Assembly (NCBI RefSeq): GCF_029873635.1
Contig: NC_080420.1
Coordinates: 32,479,032 to 32,543,031, forward strand
Direction of reading: 5' to 3'
Length of the DNA stretch: 64,000 nt
From: Malania oleifera
Taxonomy: Eukaryota > Streptophyta > Magnoliopsida > Santalales > Ximeniaceae
Shown here: positions 46,041-57,740 of the stretch, piece by piece
Layout of the letters: every line of letters starts with the position of its first letter
Numbering within the stretch: position 1 is the first letter of the stretch
Made by a program: the position numbers and the translations under genes
The notes under the pieces: model-generated
The model's input: only the letters and a program-made list of their open reading frames with translations
Told to the model about the DNA's origin: nothing
Databases searched by the model: none

Positions 46041-48325
46041 TGTAGACACCCCATTTGTTTGAGGTCTTATCTAATAAAATCTATTTCTGTAAAATTCATT
46101 GGTACAATAAAAAAAGGTTAGAAAAATACAAGAAAAATAAAAATAATAAAAATAAAAAATAAAATTCTAGTGGGCCAACTCCTTTATGCTTATTCTTGCA
46201 CATACATCACAAGAGAAATTTCAATTAGCAATAGGCTAAAAAAAAATCAAAAATAAAAAAAGTCAATCAATTTGTTTTAAATTCAATTGATCAATCAAGT
46301 TAGTAAATGAATCAAAAATTAAAAAAATCAATCAATTTATTTTAAATTCAATTGATCGATCAAGTTAGTAAAAAGAATCAAAAATATAAATAATCAATCA
46401 ATTTGTTTTAAATTTGATTGAGAAAAGAAAAGCTAAGACTGAGTTGAGAGATTAAAAAGATGGGGCAAGGTTCTGCCAAGTGAGAAAGGAAAGAGAAGCC
46501 AAAAATCATCAAAGAAAGAGGAGTAGTTAGGAGTTGAGAAGCAGCAACAAGAGCAGAAGAAAACCATAGGATAAGAATTCAAAGAAGTGAAAGCTTTGCT
46601 AATAAAGACAGTGACTGGAGAGGAAAAGACTAAGAGGTAAGTATCTTTAATTTCTTATGTATGTATGTGATTATGGTCATTTTAATTAAAGTTGGGTTTG
46701 ATCAAGCAAATGTTACAAAATGGTTGAGAAATAGGGAGAATTATGTGAAAATCAATTTATAGTATTTCAAAATGTATTTAATTTGCAAAATGGGAATTGA
46801 TTTATGAAAAATTGGCCAATATTGATTTGAGTGTGACCTAATTCTCCTTTCAATCTTTAAAAAAATCTTAAGTTAAAATCCTAACCCAAAATTGAAAGCC
46901 CCAAATCAGAGACCCCAATCTAGTCTTTTAAAATCTCAGAATTTTGAATCAAAATACCTTGATCAAACATGAGCTGGAAGATACAAAAATTTGGGTCAAC
47001 TTGGCCCGAAAACCCCAACACCATCCAGATCGAAGGACCTAGATCCAATGACCCCAATCCGAGAACCCAAGTCCACAAACCAAGATCTATGAAACACTGG
47101 ACATGACCCGGGGACCTATGTTAGTTTGATCTAGGTCCAAGTCAACTGACCCTTGAACCCAAAGCCAAGACTCATTTGTCCTAATCTAGCACAGTCAATC
47201 AACCCAATATCTCATAGCCCAATAGCCCAAATCCAAGCTAAGCCCAACACCCATTCAACCCAAATCCTAAACTAACTCAACCCATTTAAATCAAGCTCAT
47301 TACTCAATTAAAACCAGACCTCCCTGAACCTAATGGGCTTGGCTCTAACTCAACCTAAGTTTGGATTCCATTGAACCATGTCCCAATTACATTAATCCTG
47401 CCCAGCTCAAACCAACATGACTCAATCCAAGTCAAATCTCAGACCTATGATCCATTTATATAGCTCCATCCTTGGACTACCTTATTTTTTTTAAAAAAAA
47501 TTTATTAATTTATTTTAAATTCATTTTTAATTCAAAAATGGGAAAAATAGTAAAAAAAAATTAGGAAAAATTATAAAAAATAAATAAAATTCTTTGAGTC
47601 ATTGTTGACTCCGGGGACCAAAAAAAATAAAAAATAAAAATAAAATACTAAAAATAAATAAAATGGAGAAATTTTTTTATAAATACTAGAAAATTGTAGA
47701 AAAATTTTAGAAAATTCTAAACAAAATTTTGAAAACAATTTAAAAATATGGGAATATTTTAAAATCTTTTTTGATTGAACTTGATGCATTTGCATATCAT
47801 TTATTTGCTTAATACTTGTATGTATCATATTTTGTGTGTGTCATGATGATAAAATAAAGGGTAAAGAGATATTTCAGAGCTAACTTATATCAATTCTAAG
47901 GGAGAGTTCATCTAACAAGATCCCCTCCTTTGGAGGATTTATTAAACATTCTTAAATCGCACTTGATTTTACATTTTCTTTTGAAATTTTAATGTTTATT
48001 GGATTATTTAAGAGTTAATTTAAGGACCATTTGGTTCAATTAGTGATAATTAATATTTAATTATGTATCATTCATAGAACGAATGTATAGGGTGTGCTAA
48101 TACCTACCCCTCGCATAACTATACCTCGATCCCAACTTTGGTAAAAGCAGATTGAGACTACTGATTTCTTAGCATTAAGTTTAGACTAGAGACCAATCAA
48201 TGAGTAGTAATTAGGAGAGTTAACCGCACCTAGGAAAATAACAGGTTAGTGGCGATTCCATTAAACCATTATTATTGTTATTATTACTCATTGCCATTCT
48301 AGATTTTCTTTGGGATGTTGTGACA
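46041..48325 (+). repeat. Tat/Ogre-type LTR, plus strand
   Basis: It starts TGTAGACACCCC and ends TGTTGTGACA, about 2.28 kb. It is followed after two bases by a primer-binding site (48328-48346, TTGGTGACTCCACTAGGGA). Its right part is the inverse of the minus-strand LTR at 30891-31800. Inside are diverged tandem units of about 80 bp with AATCAATCAATTTGTTTTAAA (about 46258-46430). It is a 5' LTR whose element is cut off after the leader. Confidence 0.65.
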
Positions 48326-48838
48326 ACTTGGTGACTCCACTAGGGACCATTAGAGAGTCAAGCCATTAATTAACTATGAATTATCCAAAATTTGAATTTA
48401 ATGATCATTTTGATTACTTCATGATATTTTACCTGTATATATGAATAATGGCTGTGTGTATATGAATATTTTACCTGTGTATGCATTTTTTATGTGAGTT
48501 TGAGTTTTTAACCTTATGTGAGCACACACAATTTCACAAGCCTTATACTTAGGCTTTACCTTATTAGGATTAGATAGGGGTGTAGTGGCGTTAGCTTTTG
48601 TGAGACATAAGTCTAAAGGGTGCGTGAATCACTTCGCTTAGTTTGTACTTTGTCCAAACCCATTGGGGAAGGATATGAGACTCTAGGAACCTATTATTGA
48701 TAGGAATAGAACTTGAACCACACATACCTAACCCCACTTTCTTCTCCTAGGATAGAGCCTCAAAGGGAACCTATAATCAATGAATCCACCTAGGTTGAAA
48801 CAAGAGTTTCATTCTTCTTTGTCGACTTCATACTGTTG
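48326..48838 (+). mobile_element. Tat/Ogre leader remnant (fossil part)
   Basis: Primer-binding site and untranslated leader related, in inverse orientation, to 30300-30889. It stops near 48838, where Copia pol sequence begins, so the rest of the element was lost. Confidence 0.55.
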
Positions 48839-50881
48839 GCCTAACATGACTTTTCAATCTTGTTTTTATGATAACAAAACAATTTACAACCACGATACAA
48901 GGCAAGGTTGGTTGTAAAAGGTTTTGTGCAAAGGAAAGGCATTGATTTTGATGAGATATTCTCACCCATGGTAAAAATGCCTTCAATCTGAGTTGTTCTT
49001 GGCTTAGTAGCCGGCTTAAATTTGGAGGTTGAACAACTTGATATGAAAATTGCCTTCTTACATGGTGATCTTAATGGGGAGTTCTATATGGACCAACCTG
49101 AAGGGTTCCAAGCTAAAGGTAAAGAAAAACTTGTGTGTAGATTGACAAAGAGTCTATATAGACTGAAACAGGCACCAAAACAGTGGTATAAAAGGTTTGA
49201 CTCATTCATGAAGCAAAATGGGTACAATAGAACAACTGCAGACCATTGCGTTTTCACCAAGAAATTTTCTGATGGTGACTTTGTAATTTTGTTATTATAT
49301 GTTGATGATATGCTAATTGTTGCTTATGATGTCAGAAAAATTAACAAGTTAAAAAAGGAGTTAAGCAATTCCTTTGCCATGAAAGACTTAGGGCCAGCTA
49401 AGCAGATTCTAGGCATGAGAGTTACTCGTGATAAACAGAAGTGAAAATTTTGGTTATCTTAAGAACAATATATTAAAAAGGTTATAGAAAAGTTCAATAT
49501 GAACAATGTTAAATCTGTCAGTTCCCCACTTGCTAGTCATTTCAAGCTGAGTGTTAGGCAGTGTCCTTCAAACGTGAAGGAAAAATCAGAAATGACGAAA
49601 GTACCTTATGCATCGGCAATCGGCAGTCTGATATACGCCATGGTATGCACAAGGCTAGATATTGCTCATGCAGTTGGCGTGGTGAGCAGGTTCCTTTCAA
49701 ATCCTGCTAAGGAACATTGGACAGCTGTCAAATGGATAATCAGGTATCTTAGAGGTACAACCAATCAATGTTTATGTTTTGGTAATGCTAATCATGTACT
49801 TGAAGGTTTTACAGATGTAGATATGGTAGGTGATGTGGATACCAGAAAATCCACATCGGGATATCTAATGACATTTGCAGGGGGAGTAGTTTCATGGCAA
49901 TCACGACTACAGAAGTGTGTTGCTCTTTCCATCATAGAAGTAGAGTACATCGTAGTTACTGAAGGCTGTAAGGAGATCCTGTGGATAAAGAAGTTCCTAA
50001 AAGAGTTAGGACAAAGCCAAGAAAAGTATGTCCTATATTATGACAGTCAAAGTGCAATCCATCTCAGCAAGAATCCAACTTTCCATTCCAGATCCAAACA
50101 CATTCATGTCAGGTATCATTGGATACATGAAGTGTTGGAGAAAAAGCTATTACAACTTGATAAAATTTACACCAACAATAACAAATCTAATATGATGACA
50201 AAATCTCTACTTAGAGAAAAGCTGGAAATTTGTAAAACTACTACAGGACTAGTGGAACCCTTCACATAGTCGGGAGGGGGAGATTTGATGGGTCCCTCCA
50301 TGTGGAGGGAACAAATAAATGTCAAAGAGTCGGCTGAGCATGCATGGCCTTATCAAAGTGGTGCACCAAAATTCAATTGTTGTGGGTAGCTGTGCTTCAA
50401 CAACTGCGGAAAGAAGATTCAACAATTGTAGTCGAAAGATAACACTCTTTGTTGAAATCAAAGATGGCAACAGCCCACAATCTTTGATAATTTATGCAAA
50501 GTTTAATAAATACTTGCCTATATAAATAGATGCAAGGATGTAGAAAAGATGTATCAGAGAAAAATTAGAGAAAAACTAAGATTAGTACTCTTAAGGAAAA
50601 TATTGAGGGAGCCAATTTGTGAGGGGTGTTATCCACAAATTGAAGAAAACATATTTTTGTATTGTGAGTGATATCCACCTTAGGGTGAAGACTGTATTCC
50701 CATTATTATTATTATAGTGGAAGTTTGAAGTGGACTACGGTCCTGAGATTTTTCCCTTTACGGGTTTTCCATGTAAAAATTCTCGGTGTTATTTTTCCTA
50801 CTTTATTTTATTTTATCCCATTTATTTTTCAAGTATCCTGAGCTAGGAAATTTACCATTCCATGTAATATTTTTCCCAACA
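48839..50881 (+). mobile_element. Ty1/Copia fragment: reverse transcriptase, RNase H and 3' LTR (fossil)
   Basis: Copia reverse transcriptase blocks run from about 48900 to 49440, including LEVEQLDMKIAFLHGDL and LLYVDDMLI. The domain linker and RNase H run from about 49499 to 50269, with KSTSGY and SKNPTFHSRSKHI. A purine-rich tract (GGGAGGGGGAGATT, about 50271-50284) precedes a 3' LTR of about 596 bp (50286-50881, TG...CCCAACA). Gag, protease, integrase and the 5' LTR are absent. It has few breaks in what remains, so it is younger than the Copia at 34165-37146. Confidence 0.85.
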
Positions 50882-50976
50882 CGTCGCCCCTATGATAAGC
50901 TCCATCATTTGATTATTTGAGAATTTATCCCGAAATAAAATGAAATGTAGAACAATCAAACATAATCAAATATAAA

Positions 50977-50984
<8 letters not shown>

Positions 50985-51009
<25 letters not shown>
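50985..51009. repeat. (ATT)n microsatellite
   Basis: A short run of ATT units near the 3' end of the minus-strand LINE. It may derive from that element's tail. Confidence 0.8.
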
Positions 51010-51011
<2 letters not shown>

Positions 51012-52319
51012 CTAAATCCCAAGACCAAGAATGACCCAATACATTTTTTATATTTATTTCTTTATGTGTTAATATTAATACTATTATTTTCACAAAAAGT
51101 AAGAAATCCATTAAAGCATAGGGAATACATGAAAGTTTTAAGGCTCCCAATATTATCAAACAGACAGCAAATAACAACTAGAAACAGGACAAGAACATAG
51201 CAATAAAGCCCAAAAAATAGATCATTATTCTATGTGTTGCAGACTGATTTTAACATCTTAAAGAACTTTTGAATAAACTCCTTTGTAAAACAAGAATCTC
51301 TAGAAAATAATGTTGAATTTCTTGCTTTCCAGATATAATAAATTGAAGCAGCCCAAATTAGCCACTTCAAATCATCATTCTTACTTTTATAAATGGTTTA
51401 AATCCATCTCAAATCTTCATTCTATGGAATGAAGTCCTGGGATTGTTTATTTGGGAGAAAAAATATTCATAAATCAATGATCTCTATCTTCATAATCACT
51501 TCTACAGGAGATGCAATCAGTTTTTAAACCTTTTCCCCAAGAAAAGACTTTAGAAAGGGCTGGGAACCTATTTAAAATTGCCAGCCGTATTATGAAAGCT
51601 TATTTAGGAATGCTGTTGTTAAACCAGATTGTCCTGTGTCATAAAACCTCTTAATTCTTATTTTTGATATGATTCCATGTTGACTTTGAAGTGAAACTAC
51701 CACTTGTCAAATCCCAAATAACATAATCTTCCTTTGTTGGGTTTAGAGAAATCTGCAACGCGTCTTTAAGATTATTTACATGATTTATCATTTTTTTCTA
51801 GCCATTTTCAAGAGTTATCACCCCAGAAACAAGCTACTTTATCATCTGGTTTCAAACCCAATTCAATGTGAAGAGAGTTACTTGAAGTGTTTCGTAAAGG
51901 GGAGATGAACAACCAATTGCCACAGAAGAAAAAAAAAAAAACGCTTTAGACCATTTTCGACCACATATTTAATACAACCATTCTCATCTTTCATGCTATT
52001 CAAAACTCTCATCCAAACCCATTTGCTAATCCGAGTAAGCTTAGCTAACTAGAAAGCTAGAAACATCTCCATTCAAGTCCATATGTATGAATCCAAATGA
52101 CCTAGAGGAAGTTTTTTGAAGAACATATATACTAAATAACCTTTAGAGTTGTAATTTCTCTCCATTTAGATAACAACTACAAGTCAAGACTTCCTCCTTC
52201 TAGAGGCTTACAAATATCTAAACATTTCACTTTACAATAATAGGTATTCCAGTCATTATCCTCGTTGAATTGTGACTCATATTCAAAGGGTATCCACTTG
52301 AAGGTTATTACAAATGAGA

Positions 52320-52670
52320 GTGCTCAAGGGCCCTACGCTTAGGGGCTTGCAGGGCCCTTGAGCCCTCTATGTGTGAAATCTCCCTATCTGCTTAAATGGG
52401 CATTTCGGGGGTGGGGGTGGGGAGGGGGTTAAGCCCCCACGGTATGCTACAATAAGTTTGAGTTAGGACGCAATGTAACTGTATTATCATACGAGGGTAT
52501 TGTAGCCAAGATTTGAAACCCTAAGACAACTTTTGTTTGGTAGTGAAAGTTGTGTAGGGACTTCATAGACGTAGGCACATTGCCAAATTACGTTTTATCT
52601 AATTCTTGTATTTGTTGTGTGTGTGTGTGTATACATATAACTTTAGGGTGTAATTTCCTAACAACCCTTT
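52320..52670 (+). mobile_element. Possible LTR fragment inserted in the LINE
   Basis: The GC-rich hairpin, a GACGTAGGCACATTGCC motif near 52570 and a (GT)n run near 52617-52630 resemble the U5 end of a plant Copia LTR. The LINE frame on both sides does not continue through it. Its edges and target duplication were not resolved. Confidence 0.35.
52322..52363. repeat. Perfect 13-bp inverted repeat (hairpin)
   Basis: Arms GCTCAAGGGCCCT and AGGGCCCTTGAGC are separated by a 16-base loop. It is GC-rich within AT-rich LINE DNA. It is probably at the edge of a separate small insertion (52320-52670). Confidence 0.85.
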
Positions 52671-55195
52671 GAAAGGAAAGATTAATATTTTCTTTCGAGG
52701 TCTTGAATAACAAAGTTTGAAAGAAATAAAGCTAAAGCCACAAAACCCTACAATCTACTAGTATGTAAACGATATTTCTTAGTCCAAGAGAAGATTTTTG
52801 TAGATGTCACAATCCAATTTGTTGATCCTTTTGGTAACCAAGGGAATGCCCAAATATCCAACAAGAATAGTTCCAATTTTAACCCCCAAAGTTTCAACAA
52901 TAGAAGCAGCAAGCTCATCGTCAATACCTTAACATAATAACTCAGATTTTGTAAGATTACTCTTCAAACCAAACATCCAATAAAAGATTACGAGAATGTA
53001 TTTTGATATTCAAAGTAGAGTTTAGATTTCCATGGTCCACAATAAGGAGGTCATCAACAAAACATATATTACATAAGGCTATTGCTGCAATTATGATAAT
53101 CGGACAATAAGCCATTTCTAGCTGCATGATTAAGTAAACTTGTTAAAACTTCCATAACCATCACAAAAATATAAGGGGATATAAGGTCCCTTTGTATGAA
53201 TCCTTGTTCTCCTTTAAAGAAACCCTACAAAACTCCATTACTTAAAATTGAGTATGAAGGAGAATACATTCCTTTATCTAATAAACAAATTGTACTTATA
53301 CAACTTAAAATTTGACTAACAAAGTCCCAATATATTGATCAAAAGCTTTCTTCAAATCAACCTTTAGAGAAAACTTTGGAGATTTCCTTTTGAGATGATA
53401 AAAATGAAGTAACTCTTGAGCAACAAGGATGTTGTCAATGATGCTCCTCCCTTTTATGAATGTTGTTTGATTTAGACCTATGAATGAAGGAAGATAGTGT
53501 TGAAGTCTATTTGCTAAGACCAAGGTAATGCACTTATAGATTATGTTACAACAAGCTAGCGATTGACCTAAATTCACTTGGATAAGATGGGTTCTTTACC
53601 TTAGCAATTAGAACTAAGAAAGTAGCATTGACTTGTTTAAGGAGAGCTTAGAGTCCCAGAAGAAAGATTTCATTGCATCATATACATCTTTACTCACAAT
53701 ACCCAAGTAGTGCCAAAATTTTTTTGCATTAAAACCATTAGGTATAGGGGACTTTCCATAAAAAAAAGAAAAAAAGAAAAAAAAAGAGGGGGTGGTGGGG
53801 GGGGGGGTGTTGGGGAAAAGAAGAAAACATAGCTCTCCTTATTTCATCATCTTCAATTTATTTATTTAGCGCATATTTAGCCTCATTATTACAAGATAAA
53901 TTTAAGGTTTTTTTTAGATATTTACAATTATAAGTGGAAACTTCATTATTTCTTTTACCTAAAAAGTTATAGTAAAATGAAATTAATTCCTATAGGATAT
54001 CCTCAAATTTCAAAAGTCTTTTGCCACTAGAGTAAATAAGAGATCTGATTAGGTTCTTTATCTTCCTATCTTGACAAACTTCGAAAAAAAAAAAGTTATT
54101 TTTATCCCCTTGGTTCAACCATTCAGCTTTAGACTTTTGCTTCTTCCTCATGTTTCATCATCTCAAGATGATCATGCAATTTAGAATTAAGACTTAGGAT
54201 ATTTAGGGTACCTTCAAGATATTTAGAACAAGCTCAATGTATTTTGTCCTTAAGCTTTTTAAGTTTGCTATCCAAATAAGAGAAATGCATATTTTGAAAA
54301 TCCTTTGATGACGAGTTGAGGAGTTTTAACTTTATACAAAAGCTTATACATAGGAGAACTAGTGAAATTGCTCTCCCAAACTTGAGTCTTCAATTCCAAT
54401 AAATCCTTATAAGTAGTCGATGAATTAAGAAATTTGAATAGATTCGTAGTAAGATAGCTTATATTTTGAATTTGAATGCTAACAACTCTAGCACAATGAT
54501 CGAATAAACCAGGAATGAGAATTCTAAGCTGTACTCTAATAGCTTCAATGAGTATAGTGAAATGCTAGTATTCTATCAAGTTTTCTATCTATAAAGTCTT
54601 AATCTCCTTTATTAGACCAAGTTAAGAGAGGCCCAATAAAAGGAACATCCTCCAAACAAGTTAGAGATAAAAACTGATTAAAATCTTTCGTACTTGACCT
54701 ATTTCCAGTAGTAATTCCATTTGAGTTTTCAGAAGCCAAACTTATTACATTGAAATATCCATTATCACCTAATACACATCCTTTATTTTATTTCTCAAAA
54801 TAATTGACTCTATTTAAAGTTCATTTCTATTGAAATGAGAGTTTGACCAATAAATGAAAGAAAACCACATAAGATGTAGAAGCCTGAACTCAGAAAATAA
54901 AAGGAAATAAATAAGAAAGAAGGAAAATTTATAAGAGCAGCAACAGGACTCATCGACGAATCCCCTATTTTCGTCGATGAGTGATCTTCTATAATTTGTC
55001 AATGAAATCAGGCGTCATCAATGAAGAAATCCCGAGAGACGGTAAAATATTAGGCTTAAGGTTCGTTGACGAACCCGCCTTTCGTCAACGAATGTGCTTC
55101 TACAACTTGTTGACGAATTCTCCATTTCATCGACGAGTGTGGCCAAGATGGCTTATAAAAAAGCTAAAGAGATATATTTTTTTTAGAAAATAGAA

Positions 55196-55242
<47 letters not shown>

Positions 55243-55924
55243 AATTTCTCGTTGTTCGTCACCCGAATTGACGATTGGAAGTTACCACAAGGATCTAGGA
55301 GTAATTCTCTACAAGTCTAGCAGAGTGGATTTTTGAACTGGGCTTTCCAGACACTACTCCAAGGCTAAGGTAAGATTTAGGAAATTAGGAAAATTTGATG
55401 TTTTTGGAAGTTTGATCCTTTATTTGGAGTTTGTGGTCTTGAGAAATGTTAAAATAGTACTTTACTTGGGGTTCAGTTGCTAAAACTAGGATTTATGAAT
55501 TCAGGGTCCATGTGAGCGCCGCAGGCACAATTTTGGGATCCCTGCAAGCGTAGTTTCAGGAAAACAGTTAAGAGAATTATATTATGTCAGTTGTTTTAAA
55601 TTATGGACCAATTAAATTGCAATGTATGTTTATAGAAATTGTATAAATGATTTTTTGAACGAATTAGGTATATAAGAAGGGGTGTTTTGACTGTTATACG
55701 TTTTTGGGGAAATTAACGTGAATGAGTTGAACGTCTCTTATTTTCTATAAAATATGTAGTTTGAGTTAAATAAAACCCTGGAGATGCTCATACCCTTGTT
55801 TTCAGCAACTATGTTTTTACCAGTCAATTTATTTTATTTATGATTTATCAGATAAAAATCGTGCAGCATGAGAACAGTTTTTAAATGGCATATATGAGCA
55901 TAATGTTTTTAATGATATCCTATA

Positions 55925-56035
55925 GTTTGATGTAACGGTCAGGGGCTGAATTTTAATATAATGACCGGGGGCCGAGTTTTGATATAACGGTCGGGGCCGA
56001 GTTTTGATATAATAGCTAGGGGCCAGGTTTTACTG
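55925..56035. repeat. GATATAACGG minisatellite within the solo LTR
   Basis: About four units of 26-28 bp with the pattern GATATAACGGTCGGGGCCGAGTTTT in varied forms. The second LTR block begins inside the same kind of unit at 57741, suggesting that the larger duplication started here. Confidence 0.75.
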
Positions 56036-56998
56036 AATGTCAGGTCTTATATGAAATGAATTATAATACAATTTTATTGTTTAAATGTCCATATATGATT
56101 CTAGAACCCTGTGGATATGAGATGTGACATTATAAGCACGATACTGTAGCTATATTTGGGCAGTGAGTGCAATCACACGGGCATGGAAGTGTGATATGAG
56201 ATAGTCGATTGGAGACCTGGGCCGCAATACTACTCTGAGGTTTCTGGCGAGGGGCCCCATCCAAGGTAATTCCGGGTGACCATAGGTAGACACAATTGTA
56301 CTTGCAACCTTAGTTTTGACTCAGCTACGAATTCACCGGCTGTGAGTTGAGTCCAGCTTTTGGGCCGCACAACCCGTCATGGGGGGAAGCATGTTGTATG
56401 AGTATGTGATAGCATGACGATGCTAATTTATTAGTCCAAGTGGTGTCTTTTATGCATATATGAGCAAATTTACTATAAAATGGGCTATATTAAGTCAACA
56501 ACTTATTATTATGAAATTATGTATTTTCAGATATACAGTGTAGTACAAAATGTCATTTCATATACAGTTAAATAATGAAGGTTTATATTCACACGGGAAC
56601 TCATGCTAGCCACACACTAATAATAATATAATCCGTCTTACTGAGAAGTGTCTCACCCCATTATACAAATTATTTCTTTCAGATCCTTTAGGAAACCGTA
56701 CCAACCTTACCTCATGGCTGGGATTAGACTTTTGGGAGTAATTATCAGAACTGGTGAGATACCAGATATCTTATTTTGTTATTTTGGGGTTATAATATGT
56801 GGATAGATAGTGTTATGTATGTATGTGTTTAGGAACAAATAGAACTCTGGTAAAGTGTTTAGACATTTTATAAATCTTTCGCTGTATGGTTTTTATTATT
56901 ATTTATTTTCAGTAACGGCAGGTGCACCAGGGTTCCCTAGTTTGAGCGGGTTGCATTTATATACGTGTGTGGTATTAGAGAGTATTTATAAGTGACAT

Positions 56999-57740
56999 TG
57001 TAATGCTCCAACCTGGGTCTACTAGGGAGCATTGCGTCTCTCCTCCTCCACCTAGCCCAGACAATAGGGGGCGGGCCTTATTGGACTAATAACTGGCTTC
57101 ACAGACCAACACATGTCCTTTTAAGTATGTTTTGTCCTCATTCACACACTTTCTAAGAAAACTTCCCAAAATGTCACCCATCCCAAGATTACTCCAAGCC
57201 AAGCATGCTTAATCGTGAAGTTCTTATGGGAAGACTCCCGAAAAGAAAGGTGCATCTTGTTGATATGGGTAGTAATATCAAATTCTTTTTAAGTCTTTTT
57301 TCCATGGGATATCACATTCTCCCCCACTTATAGAATGTAACATCCTCGTTGCAAACCCACACTTCCAAACCCAGGTGATGTGAATCTCATCACACTTCTT
57401 GGGTAATTGCTCTGATACTATTTTGTAACGCCCCAACCTGAGTCTGTCAGGGAGCACTGCGTCTCTCCTCCTCCACCTGGACCAGACAATAGGGGCGGGC
57501 CTTATCGAACTAATAACTGGCTCCACAGACCAACACGTGTCCTTTTCAATATGTTTTGTCCTCACTTACATACTTCCTAAGAAAACTTCTCAGAAGGTCA
57601 CCCATCCCAAGATTACTCCAAGATAAGCACGCTTAACCGTGGAATTCTTATGGGAAGACTCCCGAAAAGAAAAGCGCACTTTGTTGATATGGGTAGTAAC
57701 ATCAAATCCTTTTTAAATCTTTCTTCCACACGGTATCACA
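56999..57740 (-). mobile_element. TRIM (terminal-repeat retrotransposon in miniature)
   Basis: Two direct repeats of about 318 bp (56999-57316 and 57424-57740) flank only 107 bp. Read on the minus strand, each repeat begins TGTGATA and ends TTACA. A primer-binding site with GTATCAGAGC follows the first, and a purine tract (TGGGGGAGAA) precedes the second, so all non-coding parts of an LTR retrotransposon are there without any gene. Flanks GACAT and GATAT are near-matching 5-bp duplications. The repeats differ by about 13%, so it is fairly old. Confidence 0.85.

Larger units (their letters stand above)
39200..47460. repeat. Second, noisy copy of 30850-38990 (probable unmerged contig overlap)
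   Basis: Collinear and same-strand with 30850-38990 from end to end. It includes the Tat LTR, the SINE-like copy, the GNAT gene, the Copia element and the start of the plus-strand Tat LTR. Differences are mainly one- to three-base indels in homopolymers and doubled or dropped bases, spread over coding and non-coding DNA alike. Some stretches are identical (for example about 45050-45300 against 36170-36420). This looks like sequencing error rather than evolution. Confidence 0.85.
51030..54874 (-). mobile_element. L1-type LINE, ORF2 3' part
   Basis: The minus strand encodes remains of a plant L1 reverse transcriptase. The clearest part is 53305-53577, with CNIIYKCITLVLANRL, FIKGRSIIDNILVAQELL and LKVDLKKAFD, the conserved RT blocks. 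Reading leftward, the zinc-binding C-terminal region typical of plant L1 lies at about 51100-51600. Stops and frameshifts are frequent, so it is inactive. The upstream (endonuclease) end of the same ORF resumes at 58804 beyond an inserted LTR. A G-rich low-complexity stretch lies at about 53760-53815. Confidence 0.8.

Noticed and set aside
39200-47460. A genuine recent tandem segmental duplication carrying GNAT
   Set aside because: The breakpoint coincides with a 100-N placeholder, and the differences have the character of sequencing error; an unmerged contig overlap is more economical.
57278-57565. 95-codon minus-strand frame
   Set aside because: It lies across the TRIM repeats, which are non-coding.
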